Source of the DNA: RPQJ01 sp963698735
GTDB lineage: Bacteria > Pseudomonadota > Gammaproteobacteria > Steroidobacterales > Steroidobacteraceae
Reading direction: 5' to 3'
DNA length: 64,000 bases
NCBI GenBank assembly: GCA_963698735.1
Contig: CAVOSA010000024.1
Span: 156,211-220,210, forward strand
Shown here piece by piece: positions 24,620-33,760 of the stretch. The notes below the pieces were generated by a model that saw only the letters and a program-made list of their open reading frames with translations, did not search any database and was not told where the DNA came from. A program made the translations under genes and the position numbers. How positions within the stretch are numbered: the first letter of the stretch is position 1; every line of letters starts with the position of its first letter.

Positions 24620-26203
24620 GTGGCCAGCAACAGTTACGACGCGATCGTCATCGGCGCCGGCCACAACGGCATGATCGCGGCCGCGTACCTCGCGCGCGCC
24701 GGCAAGAAGGTCGTCGTACTCGAGCGTCGCGAGATCGTCGGCGGCGCCGCCGTCACCGAAGAAATCTTCCCGGGCTACCGCTTCAGCGAGTTCTCCTACG
24801 TGGTGAGCCTGCTGCGGCCCGAGATCATCCGCGACCTGCAGCTACCGCAGCACGGCCTCAAGATCCTGCCGCTGCCGAGCACGGTCACGCCGTTCGAGAA
24901 CGGCGACTACCTCGCTGGCTGGGACGACCACGACCTGACCCGTCGCGAGATCTATCGCCACTCCCCGCGCGACGCCGAGGCCTATGACGAGTATTCACGC
25001 GTGATGGCGCGCGCGGCCAAGGCCATCAAGCCGATCATCGGCCTCGTGCCGCCGGACCCGTCGTCGCTCAGCTGGCGCGACGTGAAGGGCCTGCTCAAGC
25101 TCGGCCAGTACGGCCGCAGCCTGAGCGAGCACGAGATCTACCGGATTGCGAAACTGGTGACGCAGTCTTCGGCCGACCTGCTCGAGGAGTGGTTCGAACT
25201 CGATCCGCTCAAGGGCACCAAGGCCGCCAGCGGCATCATCGGCACGTACCTCGGCCCGCGGTCGCCCGGCACGGCCTACGTGCTGCTGCACCACTATATG
25301 GGCGAGATCGACGGCGCCTTCCGTGCCTGGGGCTTCGCCAAGAACGGCACCGGGGGCGTGACGGCGGCCATCGCGTCGTCGGCCCGTGCGCTTGGCGTCG
25401 AGATCCGCACCAATGCCGCCGTGGACAAGGTGATCGTGCGCGGCGGACGGGCTGCCGGAGTCGCGCTCGCCAACGGCGATGAACTCACGGCCAGGGTCGT
25501 GATGTCGGCCGCCGATCCCAAGCGCAGCTTCCTGCAGTTCGTCGATCAGCAGCACTTCCCCGACGACTTCGTGCAGGCGATCCGCAACTTCCGCGTCCGC
25601 GGTTCCTCGGGCAAGGTCAACATCGCGCTGTCCGGGCTGCCGGACTTCACCTGCCTGCCGGGCGAAGGCCCGCTGCACCGTGGCGCGATCTCGATCAGCC
25701 CCAGCATCGATTACGTCGAGCGCGCCTACGACGAAGCCAAGTACGGCCAGTTCTCGCGCCGGCCGTACATGGACATCATCATCCCGTCGATGATCGACCG
25801 CGACATGGCGCCGCCGGGTCACCACGTGATGTCGTGCTTCGTGCAGTACGCACCGTACGACATCGAAGGCGGATGGGACGACGCGAAGAAGGAAGCGTTC
25901 GGCGAGACGGTGATCTCGACGATCGAGAAGTACGCGCCGAACATCCGCCAGGTGATGGTCGGCAAGCAGGTGATCACACCGCAGGACATCGAGCGGATTG
26001 CCGGCATCACGGGCGGCAACATCTTCCACGGCGAACTGCTGCTGCACCAGCTGTTCTTCCTGCGCCCGGCCCCGCAATGGGCCGATTTCCGTACCCCGCT
26101 GTCGGGGTACTACTTCGGCGCCGCGGGCGCGCATCCGGGCGGCGGTGTGATGGGCGCGGCCGGCAAGATGGCCGCCACCGAGATCCTCAAGGACTGGCAG
26201 TAG
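24620..26203 (+). CDS. Phytoene-desaturase-like FAD/NAD(P)-dependent oxidoreductase 1
   Basis: A 527-residue flavoprotein. The N-terminal Rossmann motif is IGAGHNGMIAAAYLARAGKKVVVLERRE followed by IVGGAAVTEE. The C-terminal FAD segment is YYFGAAGAHPGGGVMGAAG. The family (COG1233, phytoene dehydrogenase related) includes desaturases, saturases and many uncharacterised oxidases. It starts with GTG two bases after the GcvT-like gene and is followed eight bases later by a paralogue. No carotenoid genes lie nearby, so a carotenoid role is not supported; oxidation of an N- or O-methyl substrate feeding the GcvT-like protein is a guess. Confidence 0.82.
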   Translation: MASNSYDAIVIGAGHNGMIAAAYLARAGKKVVVLERREIVGGAAVTEEIFPGYRFSEFSYVVSLLRPEIIRDLQLPQHGLKILPLPSTVTPFENGDYLAGWDDHDLTRREIYRHSPRDAEAYDEYSRVMARAAKAIKPIIGLVPPDPSSLSWRDVKGLLKLGQYGRSLSEHEIYRIAKLVTQSSADLLEEWFELDPLKGTKAASGIIGTYLGPRSPGTAYVLLHHYMGEIDGAFRAWGFAKNGTGGVTAAIASSARALGVEIRTNAAVDKVIVRGGRAAGVALANGDELTARVVMSAADPKRSFLQFVDQQHFPDDFVQAIRNFRVRGSSGKVNIALSGLPDFTCLPGEGPLHRGAISISPSIDYVERAYDEAKYGQFSRRPYMDIIIPSMIDRDMAPPGHHVMSCFVQYAPYDIEGGWDDAKKEAFGETVISTIEKYAPNIRQVMVGKQVITPQDIERIAGITGGNIFHGELLLHQLFFLRPAPQWADFRTPLSGYYFGAAGAHPGGGVMGAAGKMAATEILKDWQ

Positions 26204-26210
26204 GCGCACG

Positions 26211-27722
26211 ATGACGAACCCCGACACCCTGATCGTCGGTGCGGGCCACAACGGCCTGGTCGCCGCTGCCTACCTCGCCAAGGCGGGCAAGAAAGTTCTC
26301 GTGCTCGAACAGCGCGCGACCGTCGGCGGGCAACTCGCGGGTGCCACGCTTGCGTCGGGCGCTGTCGTGCCGGGCCTGCATCCCGCAGGCCAGCTGCGCC
26401 CCGCGATCGTGCAAGAACTTGACCTGGCGCGGCACGGCCTCGCGACGAGTACGACCGACGCGGCCTACGTCTCCGCGCTGCCCGACGGTGGCTCGCTGCG
26501 ACTGCTGTCGAGCGCGACCGACACTGCGACGCTCGACGCCATCCGCCGGTTCTCTCCGAACGACGCCGCCCGCTGGCCCGAGTTCGTCGCGTTCATGAAC
26601 ACCGCCTCGGCTTTCCTCGACGCCGCGTACGCGACAGCGATGCCGCGGCTGCCGAAGGTCGCCCTGTGGTCGGATGGGCTGCCGCTCGCCTCGCTCGCAC
26701 TCAAGCTGCGGCGCCTGGGCGGCAAGGACATGTTCCGCGTGATCCGCAGCCTGTCGATGTCGTCCATCGAGCTGACCGAAGAGTTCTTCGAGTCCGAGGC
26801 ACTGAAGGCCGCGATTGCCGGCGTCGCCATCCACGGCGTCACGCTCGGCTCGATGTCGGCGGGGACCGGGTTCACGCTGATCCACAACTGGCTTAACCGC
26901 GGCGGTCTCGCGCACCGCGGTTTGCCCGGCGGTCCGCAGGCCATGACCGAGGCACTCGTGAAGGCCGTGCGCGCAAATGGCGGGGAGGTGCGCACGGGCG
27001 CGGACGTCGAGCAGATCCTGGTCGAGAACCAGCGCGCGACGGGCGTACGGCTCGTGTCGGGCGAAGTGCTCAAGGCCGCGACGGTCGTCTCGTCGGCCGA
27101 TCCGCGCCGCACGCTGCTCGGCCTCGTGGGCGCACCCGAACTGCCGCCCGAGTTCGTGTGGCAAACGCAGTCGATCCGCATGCGCGGCTCGGTGGCCAAG
27201 GTGTTTGTCCAGACGGACGGACGGCACGGCCTGCCCGAAGGCACGATCGCCGTCGCGCCGTCGCTCAAGTACCTCGAGCGCGCCTATGACGCGTCGAAGT
27301 ACGGCGAGATGTCACAGCACCCGTACCTCGAGGTCACCACGTCGGGCGCCGACGTCGCCATCCACTTCCAGTTTGCGCCCTTTGCGCTGCGCCACGGCGA
27401 CTGGAACATGTTGCGACCGGAACTCGAGAAGCGTGCGCTCGACACATTGGCGCTCTGTTACCCGTCGTTCGCGAGTTCGGTGCGCGCGCTGCAGTCCGTC
27501 ACGCCACTCGACCTCGAGCAGGGCTGGGGCCTGACCGAAGGCGACCTGAACCACGGCCAGCTGATTCTCGACCAGATCTTCTTCATGCGGCCGCTGCCGG
27601 GCTGGTCGAATCACCGCACGCCGATCGACGGGCTGCATCTCTGCGGCTCCGGCGTACATGGGGGCGGTGGCATAAGCGGCACGCCGGGCAGGAATGCGGC
27701 TCGGACGTTGCTGAAGAGTTGA
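26211..27722 (+). CDS. Phytoene-desaturase-like FAD/NAD(P)-dependent oxidoreductase 2
   Basis: A 503-residue paralogue of the preceding protein. It keeps GAGHNGLVAAAYLAKAGKKVLVLEQR at the N-terminus and a matching C-terminal block (HGQLILDQIFFMRPLPGW, then CGSGVHGGGGISG). The tandem pair with similar ends suggests duplication and possibly a two-subunit enzyme. The third gene of the GcvT/flavoprotein operon, it ends four bases into an open frame leading to the DUF885-like gene, whose real start is 60 bases on. Confidence 0.8.
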   Translation: MTNPDTLIVGAGHNGLVAAAYLAKAGKKVLVLEQRATVGGQLAGATLASGAVVPGLHPAGQLRPAIVQELDLARHGLATSTTDAAYVSALPDGGSLRLLSSATDTATLDAIRRFSPNDAARWPEFVAFMNTASAFLDAAYATAMPRLPKVALWSDGLPLASLALKLRRLGGKDMFRVIRSLSMSSIELTEEFFESEALKAAIAGVAIHGVTLGSMSAGTGFTLIHNWLNRGGLAHRGLPGGPQAMTEALVKAVRANGGEVRTGADVEQILVENQRATGVRLVSGEVLKAATVVSSADPRRTLLGLVGAPELPPEFVWQTQSIRMRGSVAKVFVQTDGRHGLPEGTIAVAPSLKYLERAYDASKYGEMSQHPYLEVTTSGADVAIHFQFAPFALRHGDWNMLRPELEKRALDTLALCYPSFASSVRALQSVTPLDLEQGWGLTEGDLNHGQLILDQIFFMRPLPGWSNHRTPIDGLHLCGSGVHGGGGISGTPGRNAARTLLKS

Positions 27723-27781
27723 CGCGCGCTGGCGGCGCTGGAGCGCGACCGCTTATCCTCGATGTACTGCGGAGTGCGGCG

Positions 27782-29158
27782 ATGAAACCAAGGGAACGCG
27801 AACTCGCGCAGGCGACAGCCACGGCGATCCTCGGGATCGACACGCTGTGGGGTGGCGACGTCATGAACCCGTCGGGCACGGGACGTTTCATCGCGGATTC
27901 CTGGTTTTCCGACGAACCGCTGCCCAGGGCGTACCGGCATCCCGCGGCCGCGCGGCTGCGCAAGAGCGGAGGCGTCGCCGGCAATCAGATCGACGTGGCG
28001 GCTGTCGATGCGTACCTGAAGGCGGTGGACATTCCCTCCGCCATCGGCGCCATGAACGAAGCCGCGGGCAACGTCGGCCAGTTGCGCGGAGCCTACCTGC
28101 AGGGGTTGTGCGAGTGCCTCGCCGTGATGTGGGACCTGGTGCAGGAAAGGCTCGAACATGGCCCGGCCGTGCCTTATGAGCGGTGCGTCATCGCATCGAC
28201 CGGCGTGGCTCCGACTCCCTCCGATCCGGTGTCCAAGCGGGAGCGCATCGCCGAGTTGATTGCGAAGCAGGGTTACAGGGCCGGCAACCGCGCGCAGTTG
28301 CTCGCCGCCGTGGACGCGTGGCGGCGCGAGCGCATGGTGCCGAAGAAGTCGATCGCCATGCTGGCCGATGCGTGCATCGCGCAGTTCGACGCGGGCGCCT
28401 CGCAGCACATCGTGCCCTGCCTGCCCCGCGCCCTGCGTGACGTACCGCGGGCCAACATCAGGTTCCTCGCCATCGCGAACGCATGGTTTTCCGGGTCCAT
28501 GAACTACATCGGCCGTGCGCGCAACCGCGACGGCTCGCCGCAGTACGAGGCGACCTACGAGATCAACGCGGCGCTCGAAATCTCCGTGCCCGAGTTCATG
28601 CAACTGGTGTCGCACGAGGTCGTGCCCGGACACGTGACCAACTTCGCCTGGCTCCAGGCGCTGTATGCGCGCCGCAAGCTCGGATTCGAATCGACAGTGC
28701 TGACGATGAACACGCGCGGTGCAGCACTTTCGGAAGGCATCGCGAACAACGCGATCCTGATGGCGTTCGGCGTTACCGAGATCGACGACCTGCCCGACCG
28801 CGACCTGCAGATCGGCACGCTGCTGGCGCTGCTGCAGGATGACGCCAAGAACCAGTCGTCGTTCCTCACCTGGGAAAGGCACTGGCGTCAGGAGAAGGTG
28901 CGCAGCTTCCTGCGCAACGAGTTCCTGTGCTCCGATGAGCGCGCCGACAAGCTGTCCGGCGCCTGGGGACTGCACCCGCTGCTGGGCCGCATGTACCTGC
29001 CCGCGTATCGTGCCGGCACGGTCAAGGTGGCGGCACTGCGCAAGCGACATCCGCCGGAGAAGATCATTCCGGCCCTGTATGGAGCGCTCGGCCTGGTGGA
29101 CCTCGTGACGATCGACCAGGTGCTCGGTGGACCTGGCTCGAGGAAGGCACGTGCCTGA
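27782..29158 (+). CDS. DUF885-like metallopeptidase
   Basis: A 458-residue protein. The stretch FMQLVSHEVVPGHVTNFAWL carries the HExxPGH signature of DUF885 and related M2/M3-like zinc peptidases: two zinc His and the catalytic Glu. It is shorter than typical DUF885 proteins and has no signal peptide. The start MKPRERELAQA at 27782 was chosen since the preceding 21 codons overlap the upstream gene and are low in homology character. Substrate unknown. A GIY-YIG gene overlaps its end by 8 bases. Confidence 0.65.
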   Translation: MKPRERELAQATATAILGIDTLWGGDVMNPSGTGRFIADSWFSDEPLPRAYRHPAAARLRKSGGVAGNQIDVAAVDAYLKAVDIPSAIGAMNEAAGNVGQLRGAYLQGLCECLAVMWDLVQERLEHGPAVPYERCVIASTGVAPTPSDPVSKRERIAELIAKQGYRAGNRAQLLAAVDAWRRERMVPKKSIAMLADACIAQFDAGASQHIVPCLPRALRDVPRANIRFLAIANAWFSGSMNYIGRARNRDGSPQYEATYEINAALEISVPEFMQLVSHEVVPGHVTNFAWLQALYARRKLGFESTVLTMNTRGAALSEGIANNAILMAFGVTEIDDLPDRDLQIGTLLALLQDDAKNQSSFLTWERHWRQEKVRSFLRNEFLCSDERADKLSGAWGLHPLLGRMYLPAYRAGTVKVAALRKRHPPEKIIPALYGALGLVDLVTIDQVLGGPGSRKARA

Positions 29159-29537
29159 AGCCGTCGCAGGCGCGGCACTCGACGAGCGTGCAGCGGATGT
29201 CGCAACTGGCACCCGGCCGTGGGCCGTCTACCTGCTCCACTGCGCAGGCGGCAAGTGCTACATCGGCATCAGCCCGTCGCCGCAGGAGCGCTTCGATGCG
29301 CACCGTGCAGGCAAGGGAGCGGCGTTCACGCGAGCCAATCGGCCGCTGCAACTTGCTGCGGTCGTCTGGTTCGAGAGCCGCAGCGCCGCCGCGTCCATGG
29401 AGGCGCGGCTCAAGACGCTGGCACGGCCCCTGAAGCTCGAATGGTTTGAAGGGTTCCCGGTAACGAGCGAATCGAGGCCCGCGATGCTCGAAGGCGGGCT
29501 GGCCAGTCTCTCGCCCCGCATCGGACGATGGACATGA
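29151..29537 (+). CDS. GIY-YIG nuclease family protein
   Basis: A 128-residue single-domain protein of the YhbQ/UPF0213 kind. The core WAVYLLHCAGGKCYIGIS supplies the GIY-YIG strands, followed by the conserved Arg in ERFDAHRAGKG and the Glu in SMEARLKTL. Such small members are presumed structure-selective endonucleases. The GTG at 29151 has AGGAAGG just upstream and lies inside the end of the DUF885-like gene. Confidence 0.85.
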   Translation: MPEAVAGAALDERAADVATGTRPWAVYLLHCAGGKCYIGISPSPQERFDAHRAGKGAAFTRANRPLQLAAVVWFESRSAAASMEARLKTLARPLKLEWFEGFPVTSESRPAMLEGGLASLSPRIGRWT

Positions 29538-29547
29538 GGACTGAACA

Positions 29548-30045
29548 TTGAAGACACCAGTTGTGGCTTGCGCCGTGGCGGCATTGGCCAGCGTGGTGAT
29601 GGCGGCGAGCGCACAGGTCAATCCTGCGACCAGCGCGGTGGACCCGCGCGTTGAGACTGCCCTCAAGGAGGCGAAGCTCGGTTACGCCATTGACGACGGT
29701 GACTACCGGCTGGATTACAACGTCGCCGATGGCCGAACTCAGCGCGTCTGGGTCGCTTCGAAAGCAGCCAGGATCACGACGCTTGAGTTCCGGGACGTGT
29801 GGTCGGTCGCTCACCGCGGCGAGGGCCAGGTACCGGCGGAGTTGGCGCGGCGCCTTCTCGCCGAGAACGTCCGCATGGTGCTCGGTGCCTGGCAGTTGAA
29901 CCAGTCAGCGGACGAATACCTGGTCGTGTTCCTGGCGCCGATTGCTGCGGACGCGGATGCCGCCACACTCCAGGAAGTCATCGAAGCAGTCACGGTCAGC
30001 GCGGATCGCATGGAGAAGGAGCTGACCGGCAAGGACGTGTTCTGA
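29548..30045 (+). CDS. Exported small protein, possibly YbjN-like
   Basis: A 165-residue protein that begins with a signal peptide (VACAVAALASVVMAASAQ). The mature part alternates strands and helices (YRLDYNVADGRTQRVWVAS, ELARRLLAENVRMVLGAWQL, EYLVVFLAPI), resembling the YbjN/type III chaperone-like fold, which binds partner proteins. I do not recognise it firmly. The start is a TTG at 29548 with GAGGA seven bases upstream; no ATG lies in a sensible place. It ends the operon beginning at folE or the GcvT-like gene. Confidence 0.55.
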   Translation: MKTPVVACAVAALASVVMAASAQVNPATSAVDPRVETALKEAKLGYAIDDGDYRLDYNVADGRTQRVWVASKAARITTLEFRDVWSVAHRGEGQVPAELARRLLAENVRMVLGAWQLNQSADEYLVVFLAPIAADADAATLQEVIEAVTVSADRMEKELTGKDVF

Positions 30046-30512
30046 GGTTGGGGGCGCAGCCTCGAGCTTGGCGGGGGAAGCGAACAAAATTCCACGGAGC
30101 CTCTGCAAATCACAGCGGTCTGCGTACCGGCCATTTATTTCGATGATTATGTGAAAACGACAACCCGTCGCGCCGACTCGGGCCTAGCGTCGTGACCGAC
30201 AAGAACAATAACACGGGGAGTCGGACCCATGAGGGAGCCACGACCAGCGCAGCCGCGCCACGTAGCGGGCCATCGCACATTGGGGGCGTTCACTGCCGCG
30301 CTGCTTATGAACTCGCTTTTCCTTTACCTCGCCGCCGACGCCTTGCATCGGCTGTGGACGCTGTTGAACTCCGATGTGATGCAACTGGTTCGACGCGTGC
30401 ATTGACGAACTGACAAACCAAGGACCGGAACCCGGCACCGCCGCGGCCCGCTGTTGCTGCGCCTGCTGCTCCCGGGGCTTACGCTGCGTCAAGCGCATGC
30501 GCCCGCGCGCGG
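30046..30512. other. Gap with little coding support except one short ORF
   Basis: This 467-base stretch separates the YbjN-like gene from the convergent S9 peptidase gene. Its first part is unusually AT-rich for the window (around 30135-30165). The only coding candidate I find is the 58-codon ORF at 30229. I see no tRNA, repeat array or clear terminator. Confidence 0.5.
30229..30405 (+). CDS. Hypothetical small membrane protein (58 aa)
   Basis: An ATG at 30229 preceded by GGGGAG nine bases upstream opens a 58-residue frame ending in TGA at 30403-30405. A basic N-terminus (MREPRPAQPRHVAGHRT) is followed by one hydrophobic helix (about residues 18-38, GAFTAALLMNSLFLYLAADAL) and a short tail. 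Ribosome site, positive-inside charge pattern and single span are what a genuine small membrane protein would show. No family is recognised and chance cannot be excluded. Confidence 0.42.
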   Translation: MREPRPAQPRHVAGHRTLGAFTAALLMNSLFLYLAADALHRLWTLLNSDVMQLVRRVH

Positions 30513-32540
30513 CTATTTCGCAGCGCTTGAATCCGTCATCAGGAATTTCTCGTTCCAGCCGATCAACCGCTGCAGGCGGTCCTGCAGGTAGCTCGGCACC
30601 TTCAGAGCGTGGTTCTCTCCCGGATACACGACCAGTTGCGTGGGCACGCCGAGCGATCTCAGCGCCTGGTACATCTGCTCCGACCCGTTGCACGGCACGT
30701 TGAAGTCTTGCTCCGCGCAATAGAAAAGCGTCGGCGTCCTGATCCGGTCGGCATGCAGGAACGGGTAGCTCACGCGGTCCCACACGTCGCGATGGGCCCA
30801 GGGCGTGCCGAGTTCCAGCTCGTATTCGCGCACGTACATGTCGTGGCCATAGAGCGCCGTCCAGTTCGACGCTCCCGCGCCACTGACGGCCGCCTTGAAG
30901 CGCGTGTCGGTCGCGATGACGTAGTTGGTGAGGATGCCGCCGTAGCTGCGCCCGCCGACCCCAAGTCGGTCCTGATCCGCAACGCCCGCAGCCACCACGT
31001 GGTCGACGGCCGCCAGCACGTCCTGCACGTCTTTGTTGCCCCAGTCCGCATAGATCGCCCTCGCAAAATCGAAGCCGCGACCGGAGCTGCCGCGCGGGTT
31101 CGCCGCGACGACGACGAAGCCTTTCGCCGCGTACGCCTGCCAGTCCGGCATGAACTCGTGGCTGAACTGGTAGACCGGCCCGCCGTGGATGCGCAGGATC
31201 GTGGGGTAGCGGCGTCCCGGCACGTAGCCCACCGGCTTCACGACAAACCCGTCGATCGACGTGCCGTCCGCGCTCTTGAAAGTGATGTCCTCGAACCGCG
31301 CCAGCTTCTTCTGTGCGAGCCAGTCGTTGTGTGAACCGAGCGGCCGCAGCGTGGCTTGCTCCAGCGCGGTGAGCTCGTACGGGGTCACGTCGTCACCGCC
31401 TAGCACGACGATGCGACCCTGCTTCGACACCGCGAAGCCCGCGTCAAAGCGTGCGCCCGCGGTGAGGGCCGTGACCTTGCCGGACGCCGTGTCGATGCGC
31501 GACAAATGGGTCACACGGCTTTGCTCGACCAGCGCCAGCACGCTTTTTCCGTCAGGACTCCAGCGCGGCTGCGAGAACCAGCGATCGATCGGCGCCGGCA
31601 TGGTCACGGCCCCGGTGGTCGCGTCGATGATTGCGAGCTGCATCGGCGCGTAGTAGATCCACTTCTCCGCGCCGCCCTGCAGGTACGCGATGCGACGTCC
31701 GTCCGGAGACCACTGCGGTCGCAATCCCTCGAGCGCGTCGCTGTCGGCGCCGTCGAGCTGCGCGAGCGGCCGCTCCGTTGCGCCTGCAACGGGCTCGATG
31801 AGGTGCAGCGAAAGCTTCGAGTGCCGGTCCGGGTCCTCGCCACGCCGGGTGACGTAGACAATCTGGCGCCCGTCCGGCGACCACGCGGGATACGCCTCGT
31901 CGTGCGCGCCGGAGGTGAGCGCTGTCGTCTCCCCGCTCTCGACGTCGTGCAGGTACAGGTGCGAGCGGCGTGCACCAAGGTAGCCGTCGACGTCCTGCTT
32001 GAAGTGAAAGCGCTCAGTCACGATCGGCGGCGGATTCTTCGGCTTCGGCGTGCCGGCCGGACGTTCGGCATCGGACGCGATGACCGCAAGCCGCCGGCCG
32101 TCCGGAGACCACGCGAAATCCTCGACGCCGCCGGGCAGTCTCGTCAGCGCCCGCGCCTCGCCGCCGCCGGCAGGCATGGCCCATACCTGCGTTTCCGCGT
32201 CATCGTCGCCCCGGTCGGACAGGAATGCGAGCCAGCGGCCGTCCGGAGACCACTGTGGTGCCGATTCATCGTGTTTTGGCGTGTTGGTGAGCTGGGTGCG
32301 GTTGCGGCCGTCGTAACCGACGCGCCACAGATCGGATTGCAGCTTGTCCTCGGCCGCGTTGGTGACGGTCACGCTGTAAACGACCGACTCACCGTCGGGC
32401 GCGAATGCAGGCTCCGCGACATCCGCGAGCCGCGACAGGTCGGCCGGACCGAACCGGTCGGCGGGCACGTCCGCGGCTTGGACGGTGACCGCGCAGGTCA
32501 GCAGGACAGGAAGGGCAAACCAGCAGGGTGTCTTGCGCAT
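30513..32540 (-). CDS. S9-family prolyl oligopeptidase, exported
   Basis: A 675-residue peptidase with signal peptide (cleavage near VQAAD). Residues about 30-420 are a WD40-like/TolB-type beta-propeller with repeated SPDGR(W/R)LAF/V units. The C-terminal alpha/beta-hydrolase domain has the nucleophile elbow GGRSYGGIL, the acid in AEQDFNVP and the His in PGENHAL. This is the dipeptidyl peptidase IV / acylaminoacyl-peptidase layout. It should cleave short peptides in the periplasm, fitting the OPT oligopeptide transporter encoded 2 kb away. Nearest upstream gene is divergent by 89 bases. Confidence 0.93.
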   Translation of the reverse strand: MRKTPCWFALPVLLTCAVTVQAADVPADRFGPADLSRLADVAEPAFAPDGESVVYSVTVTNAAEDKLQSDLWRVGYDGRNRTQLTNTPKHDESAPQWSPDGRWLAFLSDRGDDDAETQVWAMPAGGGEARALTRLPGGVEDFAWSPDGRRLAVIASDAERPAGTPKPKNPPPIVTERFHFKQDVDGYLGARRSHLYLHDVESGETTALTSGAHDEAYPAWSPDGRQIVYVTRRGEDPDRHSKLSLHLIEPVAGATERPLAQLDGADSDALEGLRPQWSPDGRRIAYLQGGAEKWIYYAPMQLAIIDATTGAVTMPAPIDRWFSQPRWSPDGKSVLALVEQSRVTHLSRIDTASGKVTALTAGARFDAGFAVSKQGRIVVLGGDDVTPYELTALEQATLRPLGSHNDWLAQKKLARFEDITFKSADGTSIDGFVVKPVGYVPGRRYPTILRIHGGPVYQFSHEFMPDWQAYAAKGFVVVAANPRGSSGRGFDFARAIYADWGNKDVQDVLAAVDHVVAAGVADQDRLGVGGRSYGGILTNYVIATDTRFKAAVSGAGASNWTALYGHDMYVREYELELGTPWAHRDVWDRVSYPFLHADRIRTPTLFYCAEQDFNVPCNGSEQMYQALRSLGVPTQLVVYPGENHALKVPSYLQDRLQRLIGWNEKFLMTDSSAAK

Positions 32541-32629
32541 TGGGTCTCGATGCTCGGTGGCGCTGTCGCGCGATCCTAGCGAATACGCGAAACTGCCGCC
32601 CCTACTTTGCCACGATCAGGGAGAGCGGC

Positions 32630-33748
32630 ATGGCCCGGAAGCGTCCTTTGCGGTCGAGCGGCACCGTCGTGATGCTCGAGCACCGATCGAAAATCCTGGC
32701 CGACAACCCGCTGGGCGATCCCGCCTATCGCACGCTCGGGGTCTGGCTCCCCCATGAATACGATCACGGGGCCACGCACGGGCGCGGCCGGCGGTTCCCG
32801 GTCCTGTACGACCTGGTCGGGTTCACGGGCACCGGCATCGCTCACCTGAACTGGAAGCCGTTCAGCGAGAACGTGGCCGAACGAGCCGCGCGTCTGGTGC
32901 GCGACGAGCGCATGGGGCCCGCGATCATCGTGTTTCCGGACTGCTTCACGTCGCTCGGCGGCAACCAGTACGTCAACTCGTCCGCGATCGGCGACTACGC
33001 GGACTTCCTGCTGCAGGAAGTCATTCCGCTCGTGGACCGCGAGTTCCGCACGCTCGCCTCGCGCGATCATCGCGGCTGCTTCGGCAAGTCGTCCGGCGGC
33101 TACGGTGCGATGATCCACGGCATGAAGTACGCCTCGCACTGGGGCGCGATCGCCAACCACTCGGGCGATGCGTACTTCGATTTCATCTATCGCGCGGACT
33201 GGCCGAACACACTGAACGAGCTGGGCCGCTACCGCCGCCCGGCACGCAAGGAAGGCCGGTATGCAAACCGCGTGGATTCCACCGAAGACGCGCTCATGGC
33301 GCAGGGCCTCGACGACGGCCGCATCCGTCGTTTCCTTGAAGCCATCTGGAAAAAGCCCAAGCAGTCGATGGGCGAAGGCCATGCCCTCATGAACCTCTGC
33401 ATGGCCGCGACCTACGATCCGGACCCTGCCGCGCCCAACGGCTTCCGCGTGCCATTCCACATGGAGACCGGCGAATTGCTGCCCGAACGGTGGCGGCGCT
33501 GGCTCAGGCACGATCCGGCCCTGCTGGTCAGCAAGTACGCGAAAAACCTGCGGCGCCTCAAGGGCATTTACGTCGACTGCGGCTGGCGGGACCAGTACCA
33601 GATTCACTATGGTTCGAGGCAGTTGTCGCGGGCCCTTGAAAAGGCCGGCGTGCCGCACCACTACGAGGAGTTCGACGACACCCACTCGGACATCGATTAC
33701 CGCATGGACGTCAGCCTGCCCTTTCTCTACCGCGCCTTGCGACCCTGA
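32630..33748 (+). CDS. Esterase D/enterochelin-esterase-like alpha/beta hydrolase
   Basis: A 372-residue cytosolic hydrolase of the PF00756-like esterase group. The nucleophile is in GCFGKSSGGYGAM; a large insertion after it carries many charged residues; the C-terminus has the His in FDDTHSDIDYRM. AGGGAGAG precedes the ATG at 32630; the frame is open further upstream into the S9 gene's promoter region. Function of this long subfamily is not established. The rhomboid gene follows after 12 bases. Confidence 0.78.
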   Translation: MARKRPLRSSGTVVMLEHRSKILADNPLGDPAYRTLGVWLPHEYDHGATHGRGRRFPVLYDLVGFTGTGIAHLNWKPFSENVAERAARLVRDERMGPAIIVFPDCFTSLGGNQYVNSSAIGDYADFLLQEVIPLVDREFRTLASRDHRGCFGKSSGGYGAMIHGMKYASHWGAIANHSGDAYFDFIYRADWPNTLNELGRYRRPARKEGRYANRVDSTEDALMAQGLDDGRIRRFLEAIWKKPKQSMGEGHALMNLCMAATYDPDPAAPNGFRVPFHMETGELLPERWRRWLRHDPALLVSKYAKNLRRLKGIYVDCGWRDQYQIHYGSRQLSRALEKAGVPHHYEEFDDTHSDIDYRMDVSLPFLYRALRP

Positions 33749-33760
33749 CGCGGCCGGACC

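Noticed and set aside
24620..27722. Carotenoid biosynthesis cluster
   Set aside because: The two flavoproteins resemble phytoene desaturases, but no crtB, crtE, crtY or similar gene is present; the neighbours are folate-related.
30192..30413. GTG-initiated 73-codon frame
   Set aside because: Overlaps the better-supported ORF at 30229 in another frame, with Arg/Ser-rich content and no hydrophobic or domain signal.
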